From contig CAAFZP010000092.1 of NCBI GenBank assembly GCA_900767585.1, positions 1 through 31,014 on the forward strand: DNA of 31,014 bases, given 5' to 3'. Made by a program: the position numbers and the translations under genes. The notes beneath the pieces were generated by a model. It was given only the letters and a program-made list of their open reading frames with translations. It had not been told where the DNA came from and ran no database searches. This document shows positions 23,643 to 31,014 of this stretch, in pieces; position 1 is the stretch's first letter, and each line of letters opens with the position of its first letter. Origin of the DNA: Lachnospiraceae bacterium (lineage in GTDB: Bacteria; Bacillota; Clostridia; Lachnospirales; Lachnospiraceae).

Positions 23643-26265
23643 ATTATTATTAATCGATGGAAACAGCATCATGAACCGTGCGTTTTATGGAATTCCGGAT
23701 ATGACAACCAATGATGGACGCCATACGAACGCGGTTTATGGTTTTTTAAATATAATCTTTAAAGTGATTGAGGAAGAAAAAGCAACACATATCTGTGTTG
23801 CTTTTGATTTAAAGAAAAAAACATTCCGGCATGAAATATATGAGGCATACAAGGGAACAAGAAAAGGAATGCCGGATGAATTGCGGGAGCAGATGCCAAG
23901 AATAAAAGAAATCCTGCAGGCGATGCATATAAGGATTGTTGAGAAGGAAGGATTCGAGGCGGATGATCTGATTGGTACTCTTTCAAAGATTGGAGAAAAA
24001 GAAGGGTTTGCAGTCACTATTTTATCCGGAGACCGCGATTTGCTGCAACTTGCAACAGACACGGTTCTTGTCCGCATCCCAAAGACAAAGCATGGAAAAA
24101 CAGAAGTGGAAGATTACTATGCGGATACGGTAAAAGAAAAATATGGTGTCACACCAAAGATATTTATCGACATGAAAGGCCTGATGGGAGATACTTCGGA
24201 TAATATTCCCGGCGTACCGGGAATCGGTGAGAAGACAGCGGCGAAGCTTCTCACAGAATACGGAGATCTGGATGGTGTATATGCAGCGGTGGATGGCATG
24301 AAGGCAAGCAAGATGAAAGAAAATCTGGTTGCTAATAAAGATCTTGCATATCTTTCACGGACACTTGCTACAATCAAACTTGACTGTCCGGTTGATTTTT
24401 CGCTTACCGATGCGGAATACAAGGAACCGTTTAATGAACAGTCGTATGGATTGTTTCATGATTTGGAACTAAAAAGCTTTTATAATCGCTTTGATGTAGA
24501 AAAAAAATCCGAGTTCCATTTTTCGGTTGAAGTGATTGACGATATTGATGCGTATAATGATCTGATTGCACATCTTTATCAAGCAAAAGAGGCAGGATTT
24601 TCTTTTATCATGCAGGATGATGAGGCAATCGGGCTTTCGCTCTGTTTTGATCCGGAGCATGTGTATCTTGTTCGTTTTATGATGTTCATCAATGCCGGGA
24701 TGGCAGGTGAAAATCTTTTAAGTGCATGCAGGGAACATGGGACAAGCTTATCCTGTATGCATATAAAGCAGATGCTTCCGTTTGTCGATTTTATGGATTC
24801 TGATAATGTATTTGATGCCGGACTTGCGGCGTATCTGCTTGTGCCGAATCAGGCAGATTATGAATACGATTCACTTGCAAAAAGCTACATGAATCTTATG
24901 CTTCCGTCGGAAAAAGAATTGCTTGGCAAAGAGAAGCTTAGCTATTTTTCGTTTGAAGAGGAAAAAATCAAATCGTACATGGCCTATCTTTCCCTTATTC
25001 CTTTTTGTACAAAAGCTGTTTTGATGGAAAAGCTGGATGCATGGAACATGAAAAAACTGTATGAAGAGATTGAACTTCCATGTACGTATACCCTTTATGC
25101 GATGCAAAAAAATGGAATCCGTGTGGATGGAGATGCACTTGCAGCATATGGCGAGAAGCTTCGTATGCAAATTGCGGAGCTGACGAGTGACATCTATGCA
25201 CTTGCAGGAGAAGAATTTAATATCAACTCTACAAAAAAACTAGGGGAGATTCTGTTTGAAAAGCTTGGATTAAAAAATGGAAAAAAGACAAAAACCGGGT
25301 ATTCGACGAGCGCAGAAGTACTTGAAAAACTGACTGGTGAACATCCGATTATTCCGAAAATACTGGAATACCGACAGCTTACAAAGCTTAATTCCACATA
25401 TGCAGAAGGACTTGCTGCCTATATACAGGCGGATGGGAGAATCCACGGGACATTTCATCAGACTGTTACCGTTACCGGACGTATCAGTTCGGCCGATCCG
25501 AATCTGCAGAATATTCCAACGCGGATGCCGCTTGGAAGAGAGATACGGAAAGTGTTTATTCCGGCGGATGGATATGTATTTGTGGATGCGGATTATTCAC
25601 AGATTGAGCTCCGAGTACTTGCACATATGTCCGGCGACGAGGCTTTGATCGCTGCGTACCAGGCAGACGAAGATATCCATGCAATCACTGCATCACAAGT
25701 ATTTGATGTCCCACTCGATCAGGTGGATAGTATTCTGCGGCGCAAGGCAAAGGCTGTTAATTTTGGAATCGTCTATGGAATCAGTTCGTTTGGGCTCGGG
25801 CAGGATCTCGATATCTCCCGGAAAGAAGCAGAAGGATATATTGAAAAATATTTTGCTACTTATAAAAAAGTGAAAGAATTTTTGGATAAGACAGTTGCAA
25901 ATGCAAAAAAATCGGGTTATACGACAACGATGTTTGGACGCAGACGTCCGATTCCGGAGCTTTCGTCCTCGAACTTTATGACACGGAGCTTTGGCGAGCG
26001 TGCAGCCATGAATTCTCCGGTGCAAGGCACAGCTGCAGATATCATAAAAATTGCGATGGTACATGTAAACCGGCGTTTGAAGGAAGAACATTTGCAATCC
26101 AGACTTGTGTTACAGATTCACGATGAGCTGATTATAGAGACAAAGAAAGAAGAACTTGAAATCGTACAGAAGCTGCTTGTAGAAGAGATGATGCATGCGG
26201 CAGAACTTTCGGTTCCTCTGGTAGTGGATGAAAATACAGGCGACAGCTGGTATGATGCAAAGTAA
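23635..26265 (+). CDS. polA: DNA polymerase I
   Basis: Family A polymerase for Okazaki fragment processing and repair. Domain order: 5'-3' exonuclease (about 1-290; LLIDGNSIMNRAFYG start, GDRDLLQL, DTSDNIPGVPGIGEKTA), a 3'-5' exonuclease-like region (about 300-460) and the polymerase. Motif A is DYSQIELR at 653-660, motif B RRKAKAVNFGIVYG, motif C HDE at 829-831. The proofreading acidic motifs (DTE) are not seen in the middle region, so it is probably inactive, as in Bacillus enzymes. The length of 876 residues is normal. ATG 23635 is chosen with AGGAGAAGGAAGAG ahead. coaE follows after 52 bases. Confidence 0.97.
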   Translation: MNKLLLIDGNSIMNRAFYGIPDMTTNDGRHTNAVYGFLNIIFKVIEEEKATHICVAFDLKKKTFRHEIYEAYKGTRKGMPDELREQMPRIKEILQAMHIRIVEKEGFEADDLIGTLSKIGEKEGFAVTILSGDRDLLQLATDTVLVRIPKTKHGKTEVEDYYADTVKEKYGVTPKIFIDMKGLMGDTSDNIPGVPGIGEKTAAKLLTEYGDLDGVYAAVDGMKASKMKENLVANKDLAYLSRTLATIKLDCPVDFSLTDAEYKEPFNEQSYGLFHDLELKSFYNRFDVEKKSEFHFSVEVIDDIDAYNDLIAHLYQAKEAGFSFIMQDDEAIGLSLCFDPEHVYLVRFMMFINAGMAGENLLSACREHGTSLSCMHIKQMLPFVDFMDSDNVFDAGLAAYLLVPNQADYEYDSLAKSYMNLMLPSEKELLGKEKLSYFSFEEEKIKSYMAYLSLIPFCTKAVLMEKLDAWNMKKLYEEIELPCTYTLYAMQKNGIRVDGDALAAYGEKLRMQIAELTSDIYALAGEEFNINSTKKLGEILFEKLGLKNGKKTKTGYSTSAEVLEKLTGEHPIIPKILEYRQLTKLNSTYAEGLAAYIQADGRIHGTFHQTVTVTGRISSADPNLQNIPTRMPLGREIRKVFIPADGYVFVDADYSQIELRVLAHMSGDEALIAAYQADEDIHAITASQVFDVPLDQVDSILRRKAKAVNFGIVYGISSFGLGQDLDISRKEAEGYIEKYFATYKKVKEFLDKTVANAKKSGYTTTMFGRRRPIPELSSSNFMTRSFGERAAMNSPVQGTAADIIKIAMVHVNRRLKEEHLQSRLVLQIHDELIIETKKEELEIVQKLLVEEMMHAAELSVPLVVDENTGDSWYDAK

Positions 26266-26317
26266 AATGTGCGATTGCTTTCACATAATCGATGAATTAA
26301 AACAATAGGAGACAAAA

Positions 26318-26947
26318 ATGTTAATCTTAGGAATTACCGGCGGCGTCGGCTCCGGAAAAAGTAAAATATTATATGATCTTTCCAATCAGTATGGAGCCTA
26401 TATCGTTGAAACGGACAAACTGGCGCATAGATTGATGGAACCCGGACAACCGATCTATGCAAAAATTGTGGAAACATTTGGAAGAGAAATCCTGGTAAAA
26501 GAGGCACCTTATGCGATTGACCGTGCGAAATTTGCACAGATTGTATTTGCAGATAAAGGGAAATTAGAACAGCTCAATGCAATCACGCATCCGGCAGTAA
26601 AAAACTGGATCCGTAAAGATATTGAAGAAAAGAGAAAACAGGATATACGGATTTATGTAATTGAGGCGGCTCTCCTGATTCAGGATGGTTACAAGGAAAT
26701 CTGTGACGAAATCTGGTATATCTATGCAGATGAAGCAACACGGACAAAACGTCTGATGGCACAGCGGGGATATACCAGGGAACGCTGTCAGGCGATGTTT
26801 CGCAGCCAGGATGCGGAAGTGTATTACCGCACCTATGCAGATTTCACTATAAATAATCAATTTGACTACGAAAATTCATCAAAACAACTAAAAGACAGGT
26901 TGAATATCTTACTTGGAAATGATATAATTTTATCTAATCATGGGTAG
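26318..26947 (+). CDS. coaE: Dephospho-CoA kinase
   Basis: Last step of coenzyme A synthesis: phosphorylation of dephospho-CoA. The P-loop GGVGSGKS is at residues 8-15, with ETDKLAHRLMEPG (binding Asp) and RTKRLMAQRGYTRERCQAMFRSQ lid region. The length of 209 residues is usual. GGAG sits seven bases before the ATG. polA and coaE adjacency is common in Firmicutes. The FtsA-like gene follows after 32 bases. Confidence 0.95.
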   Translation: MLILGITGGVGSGKSKILYDLSNQYGAYIVETDKLAHRLMEPGQPIYAKIVETFGREILVKEAPYAIDRAKFAQIVFADKGKLEQLNAITHPAVKNWIRKDIEEKRKQDIRIYVIEAALLIQDGYKEICDEIWYIYADEATRTKRLMAQRGYTRERCQAMFRSQDAEVYYRTYADFTINNQFDYENSSKQLKDRLNILLGNDIILSNHG

Positions 26948-26979
26948 AAAGATTCGTTAAGTTACAGGAGGGAAAAGGC

Positions 26980-29097
26980 GTGACAACAGTGAAATATCCG
27001 GAACCGTTAATATTTGGACTTGACATCGGGACAAGAAGTATTGTCGGGACAGTCGGATACAGGGAACAGGAACGTTTTCATGTTGTTGCGATGGCAGTCA
27101 AATACCATGAGACGCGGTCGATGATTGACGGACAGATTCATGATATAGGCAAAGTAAGTGCAGATATTACGGAAGTAAAACGGGAGTTAGAGCGGCAGCT
27201 CGGTGGGAGAAAACTACATGATGTCTGTATTGCTGCTGCAGGGCGTGTATTAAAGACAGCGGTTGGCCACGGAGAGTATGAGTTCTCTGAAAATACAGTA
27301 ATCAATCAGGAATACATTCATTCCATCGATCTGATCGGTGTGGAACAGGCACACAATGAAATCCTTGAGGAATTAAATGAAAATCATGAGACGACAAAAT
27401 ATTTCTGCGTAGGATATACAGTGATCAAGTATTTCCTGAACGATTATGAGATCACAAATCTTGAAGGCCATAAAGGAACGAAGATTGCGGCGGATGTGCT
27501 TGCAACATTTTTACCGGAGGAAGTCGTAGACAGTCTGTATGCTGCGGTAGAACAGGCAGGGCTTTATGTGACGAATCTGACACTTGAGCCGATTGCCGCT
27601 ATGACAGTTGCGATTCCGGAGCAGTACCGGCTTTTGAATATTGCGCTCATAGACATCGGTGCCGGAACTTCAGATATCTGTATCACAAAAGACGGAAGTG
27701 TGATTGCATATGGTATGATCCCGGCAGCCGGGGATGAGCTTACCGAAGCGCTTGTAAAAAAATATCTGATTGATTTTCAGACGGCTGAAAAACTGAAGAC
27801 AATAAATGCCAAACGGAAATCTATTACATACAAGGACATTATGGGAATTTCCCACAAGATTACACCAGAGGAAATATTCGAGACGACAGAGCAGGTCAAG
27901 CAGGAGATTGCGGAAAAAATCGCGGATCGTATCATAGAATTAAATGGTGGCACATCTGTGAGTGCGGTTTTTGTTGTCGGCGGCGGTGGCAAACTGCCTG
28001 GATTTACAGAGACTCTTGCAGACAAATTGAAACTTCCATCCGAGCGGGTTGCTCTGCGTGGTCAGGAAGTGATGAACGAGATTGATTTTGATGTCGAAGG
28101 GGTAAAAAAAGATTCTCTTTACGTGACACCGGTTGGAATCTGCCTGAACTTCTTTGACCAGAAAAATAATTTTATATTTGTAAATGTAAATGGCGCACGC
28201 GTCAAACTGTACAATAATGATAAATTAACGATCTTTGATGCGGCAGTCCAATATGGAATACCAAATGAAGATATCTTCCCGAAACGAGGAGAAGATATCA
28301 CATTCAAGATAAATGAAAAGACCAGAATTGTGCGTGGATATACCGGAGAAGCAGCTATTATCAAACAAAATGGAAAAATTGCGGGTATGAATACGCCAAT
28401 TGAAGCAAATGATGCAATCGTTATTACACCATCGACGAAAGGAAAATCAGCACAGATTCTTATATCGTCGCTGCCGGAATACTCTGGGACGCTTACGTTT
28501 ATTGTAAATGACAATGCAGTGTCCTGCCCAAAGTTTGCAACAGTAAACGGGGAATTTGTCTCATCTTTATATGAGATACAGGATGGTGACGATGTATGTA
28601 TGCGCAATTATTATACGGTTGAACAGCTTCGCATATTTATGGATTTGACGGAAGATTTTTATGCATATGTCAATCACAAAGCAGCATCCGACGATGATAA
28701 GATTTATGAAAACTTTGAAGTTTCTTTTATCCCGCATAAAGAAGAATTGCCGGTCATCCCGGATGATGAGATCATCGAGACAAAAGATGCGGATACTGAA
28801 TCCCTGACACAGCCTTTGGAGGCTGGTAAGGAAGATGTTTCCGGAGAGCATACGGATGCTTCCGAACATTCGTCACAAAGCATAAATAAAAAAACAATTA
28901 CAATCACAGTGAATCAGACTCCGGTGACATTGTATGGAAAAGAGACCTATACGTTTGTGGATATTCTTGATTTTTATCCGTTCGACTTAACGGCGATGCA
29001 TGGGAAAAGACTGGTGACAAATGTAAATGGCATACATGCCGAATTTATAACCCCGATTTCTGACGGGGAAGCAATTGATCTTTATTGGGAGAAGTAG
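26980..29097 (+). CDS. FtsA-like actin-fold ATPase with long repeat-containing C-terminal extension
   Basis: Residues about 10-385 form an FtsA/PilM-type actin fold: phosphate-1 GLDIGTRS at 13-20, the extra FtsA-type subdomain (about 80-170), phosphate-2 DIGAGTSD at 225-232 and adenosine loop VVGGGGKLPGF from 332. The last 300 residues are not found in cell-division FtsA, which is about 420 long. They hold two related modules (about 399-490 and 637-705) and perhaps a shorter third between them. Both share a VN...V.LY.....T..D start and an NG..A....TPI....AI end, looking like ubiquitin-like beta-grasp folds. There is no C-terminal amphipathic membrane helix, so it is not a canonical FtsA. GTG start with GGAGGG ahead. 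A GGDEF gene follows after two bases. Confidence 0.8.
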   Translation: MTTVKYPEPLIFGLDIGTRSIVGTVGYREQERFHVVAMAVKYHETRSMIDGQIHDIGKVSADITEVKRELERQLGGRKLHDVCIAAAGRVLKTAVGHGEYEFSENTVINQEYIHSIDLIGVEQAHNEILEELNENHETTKYFCVGYTVIKYFLNDYEITNLEGHKGTKIAADVLATFLPEEVVDSLYAAVEQAGLYVTNLTLEPIAAMTVAIPEQYRLLNIALIDIGAGTSDICITKDGSVIAYGMIPAAGDELTEALVKKYLIDFQTAEKLKTINAKRKSITYKDIMGISHKITPEEIFETTEQVKQEIAEKIADRIIELNGGTSVSAVFVVGGGGKLPGFTETLADKLKLPSERVALRGQEVMNEIDFDVEGVKKDSLYVTPVGICLNFFDQKNNFIFVNVNGARVKLYNNDKLTIFDAAVQYGIPNEDIFPKRGEDITFKINEKTRIVRGYTGEAAIIKQNGKIAGMNTPIEANDAIVITPSTKGKSAQILISSLPEYSGTLTFIVNDNAVSCPKFATVNGEFVSSLYEIQDGDDVCMRNYYTVEQLRIFMDLTEDFYAYVNHKAASDDDKIYENFEVSFIPHKEELPVIPDDEIIETKDADTESLTQPLEAGKEDVSGEHTDASEHSSQSINKKTITITVNQTPVTLYGKETYTFVDILDFYPFDLTAMHGKRLVTNVNGIHAEFITPISDGEAIDLYWEK

Positions 29098-29099
29098 AC

Positions 29100-30794
29100 A
29101 TGACGGATATTACTGAAAAATTAATCAAAAATTATTCGATATACCATAAGATTATGTATATATTTATGGTTCTGCTTACCGCTCTCACGCGCATTATGAA
29201 CTTTTCTGACAATACGCCACTCTGTGTGACGTTTGCGAGTGTTATTTTTGTATTTGGATTGTTGGACAGCATATTTTATCATACAGGCATCTTTCGTAAA
29301 ACAACATTTTTTTCTGTATTCCGATTGAGTGAAACCAGTGTATATTGTATATTTATTTCATTTGTTCCATATGAAGGTGTATTGTTGATCGGAATGTTTT
29401 TGATGTTGTTACTGATATCGATTGAGTTTCTCATTATCGGATCTCATTATGATAAAGGTACAATCCTGGTCCGCAAGATGATGCTTTTGTTGCCGGCGTT
29501 TATAAACCTGTGTCTTTCTTTGCAGTTTAGGAAAGAAACATTCTGGTTTTGTTATGTGTTGATACTCGCTATATTTGTATTAGCAATTTTATCTATGACC
29601 GATCTTCTGGAATATTCAAATGACGCATATGAAGCTTATTACACAAAACTTGTATTGGAAAAAAACAGCGTGCAGGAAAAAAATGAGAAGCTTGAGGAAT
29701 ATCAGGAAAAAGTCAAGACGGTAAATGAAAAAGTAAATTATCAGAAGATTGAATTGGCCCGTGTTGTGAATGATCTTGAACAGGCAAACCGTGAAATTGA
29801 GTCCCAGACAGAAATTATGCGGTATATGGCATCTTCGTTTGATGTGAATAAAAATATCAATGTGATCGTGGATGCAATCATGGATGTGAAAGCGCCAAAG
29901 TTATGTGCTGTTTATCTTGATGAGACAGTCAGCCAGGGGAAAAAGGAAAATATGGTGATAAAAACGGACTACTCCTCGATGGAGCGCCGCCTGCGCAAAG
30001 ATTTTGCGAACATATACCATGACTTTTCAGCCGGCCGAAAAACGACGGACATCCGTATCGGACAGAATTTGAAAGAATTCCGGTTTATCGGGGAAGCAAA
30101 CATTCAGAGCCTTGCCATGCTTGCTTTGATTGATGAAAACAGACAATATGGTATGATGCTGTTGGCATCCGATGAGGAAAATTTCTTTGAAAAAGGAATT
30201 TCCTATTATGAGACATGTCTTGTAGAATATAATGTTTCAATGAAGACAACGCATCTTTATCTTCAGACACAGGATATGGCACGAAAGGATGGACTTACCA
30301 AAATCTATAATCGAGTCTATTTTGGTGAGTTGTTCCAAAAAGCGGCAAAAGAAGCAGAGAAGAATCATGAGCCATTGGCTGTGGCGTTGTTTGATATTGA
30401 TAAATTTAAAAATATCAATGATACATATGGACATCTGGCAGGTGACCGGGTGATCTGCATGGTTGCATCCATCGATGATGAATTTGCGAGAGCAAATGGT
30501 GGATTTGCGTGCAGATATGGCGGAGAAGAATTCCTGCTCGTCCTTCCCGGCTTTGATGAGAAGCGGGCACTTCCGATTTTAGAGGAAATGCACGCAAAGA
30601 TTCAAAATACGATTGTACATTATGATGATAAAGATATCCATGTTAATGTATGTATCGGTTTGTCCGTATATCCTACAATTTGCAAAGATACAAAAGTCCT
30701 TGTGAGCCGTGCAGACAAATCTATGTATTATGGAAAGAAACACGGAAGAGGAAGACTGGTTGTGGATAATCCGGATGTGGATTATGAGGAGTAA
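29100..30794 (+). CDS. Membrane-bound GGDEF protein, probable diguanylate cyclase
   Basis: Makes cyclic di-GMP from GTP. The N-terminal about 190 residues carry five or six hydrophobic membrane segments. A coiled-coil stretch follows (about 180-245), then a GAF-like region (about 250-385) and a GGDEF domain (about 390-560) with the intact active-site GGEEF at 474-478. The RxxD inhibitory site expected a few residues before it is absent (ANGG stands there). ATG 29100 is chosen because GGGAG lies nine bases before it; a TTG at 29085 lies within the preceding gene. It directly follows the FtsA-like gene, suggesting one transcript. Confidence 0.92.
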   Translation: MTDITEKLIKNYSIYHKIMYIFMVLLTALTRIMNFSDNTPLCVTFASVIFVFGLLDSIFYHTGIFRKTTFFSVFRLSETSVYCIFISFVPYEGVLLIGMFLMLLLISIEFLIIGSHYDKGTILVRKMMLLLPAFINLCLSLQFRKETFWFCYVLILAIFVLAILSMTDLLEYSNDAYEAYYTKLVLEKNSVQEKNEKLEEYQEKVKTVNEKVNYQKIELARVVNDLEQANREIESQTEIMRYMASSFDVNKNINVIVDAIMDVKAPKLCAVYLDETVSQGKKENMVIKTDYSSMERRLRKDFANIYHDFSAGRKTTDIRIGQNLKEFRFIGEANIQSLAMLALIDENRQYGMMLLASDEENFFEKGISYYETCLVEYNVSMKTTHLYLQTQDMARKDGLTKIYNRVYFGELFQKAAKEAEKNHEPLAVALFDIDKFKNINDTYGHLAGDRVICMVASIDDEFARANGGFACRYGGEEFLLVLPGFDEKRALPILEEMHAKIQNTIVHYDDKDIHVNVCIGLSVYPTICKDTKVLVSRADKSMYYGKKHGRGRLVVDNPDVDYEE

Positions 30795-30813
30795 CAAAAC
30801 ACAGATAAAAATC

Positions 30814-30861
30814 CATACATTTGGGCAATCGGTTGGGATTCGTGCGACTGAAGCCTGTATG
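30814..30861 (+). other. Unassigned extended hairpin downstream of the GGDEF gene
   Basis: Three stacked helices: CATACA (30814-30819) with TGTATG (30856-30861); GGC (30824-30826) with GCC (30853-30855); TCGGTT (30829-30834) with GACTGA (30846-30851, two G-U pairs). The loop is 11 bases. There is no T run directly after it, so it is not a standard terminator. It lies upstream of the pta promoter. Confidence 0.4.
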
Positions 30862-30896
30862 TATGAGAAAAAAGACAATTTTTAACACAAATTTGG

Positions 30897-30925
30897 TTGT
30901 ATACAAAGTGGAATTTGTTTATAAT
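30897..30925 (+). promoter_or_regulatory. SigA-type promoter for the gene starting at 30972
   Basis: TTGTAT (30897-30902), a 17-base gap, perfect TATAAT (30920-30925). The start would be near 30932, about 40 bases before the GTG codon, with GAGGAG in between. Confidence 0.7.
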
Positions 30926-30971
30926 CGAGAAAGTGTGAGTTGAATACTATAAAAGCAGAGGAGAAGAAGCA

Positions 30972-31014
30972 GTGGCATTTATTGATTCAATTAAAAAAAG
31001 AGCAAAACAAAACA
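30972..31014 (+). CDS. pta: Start of a gene, probably phosphate acetyltransferase (partial)
   Basis: Only 14 codons are visible, starting at GTG after GAGGAGAAGAAGCA. They read MAFIDSIKKRAKQN, resembling the conserved beginning of clostridial phosphate acetyltransferase, which converts acetyl-CoA and phosphate to acetyl phosphate. The call rests on this short match and the strong promoter; the rest lies outside the window. Confidence 0.55.
   Translation, partial: MAFIDSIKKRAKQN

Noticed and set aside
30795..30900. Cyclic di-GMP riboswitch after the GGDEF gene
   Set aside because: The gap does form a hairpin, but I find no match to the conserved cores of class I or II elements.
1..31014. Frequent CCGG and TCCGGA words across the window
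   Set aside because: They follow from frequent CCG and CGG codons beside G-starting codons; no clustering or repeat structure was evident.

Overview
This window looks like a chromosomal core segment of a spore-forming Firmicute, most likely a gut Lachnospiraceae member. Sequence evidence is low-to-middling GC, AGGAGG-type ribosome binding sites, sporulation genes (spoIVA, dpaA, dpaB) and the order pgeF / DUF512 radical SAM / der / plsY / gpsA / spoIVA / scpA / scpB. The species cannot be named from this view. I see 25 genes; the first may begin left of the window and the last runs off the right edge. There are no tRNA or rRNA genes, insertion sequences, phage genes or CRISPR arrays, and no gene-free stretch over 300 bases.

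Layout. Positions 1-8191 (+): pgeF, a DUF512 protein, der, plsY, gpsA, then spoIVA behind a SigE-like promoter, then scpA and scpB. A bidirectional terminator follows. 8251-9336 (-): an HD-GYP phosphodiesterase with a good SigA-type promoter. 9503-12134 (+): a D,D-carboxypeptidase, then dpaA-dpaB (dipicolinate synthase) behind a SigK-like promoter, closed by a second bidirectional terminator. 12206-14044 (-): an AsnB-type amidotransferase. 14157-17988 (+): a second D,D-carboxypeptidase, a metallophosphoesterase with no Shine-Dalgarno, and a membrane-anchored L,D-transpeptidase. 18063-22969 (+): purine nucleoside phosphorylase, a short MetH, ilvN and ilvC, ending in a strong terminator. 23103-30794 (+): a zinc-finger membrane protein overlapping polA, coaE, an FtsA-like ATPase with a repeat-bearing C-terminal extension, and a membrane GGDEF protein. 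From 30972 a promoter-preceded gene begins that looks like pta.

Functional themes. Spore and envelope building dominates 5.3-18 kb: SpoIVA coat base, dipicolinate, two D,D-carboxypeptidases, an L,D-transpeptidase and perhaps an amidotransferase acting on peptidoglycan. A c-di-GMP hydrolase and a c-di-GMP synthase lie at 8.3 and 29.1 kb. One-carbon, methionine and branched-chain amino acid genes lie at 18-23 kb.

Nothing here is a clear new defence or mobile system. The most novel items are the FtsA-like protein with repeated beta-grasp-like modules, a pair of near-identical palindromes ahead of the polA operon, a possible leaderless gene, and an unassigned structured element before pta. All functional calls come from reading motifs and translations; no database search or folding software was run.
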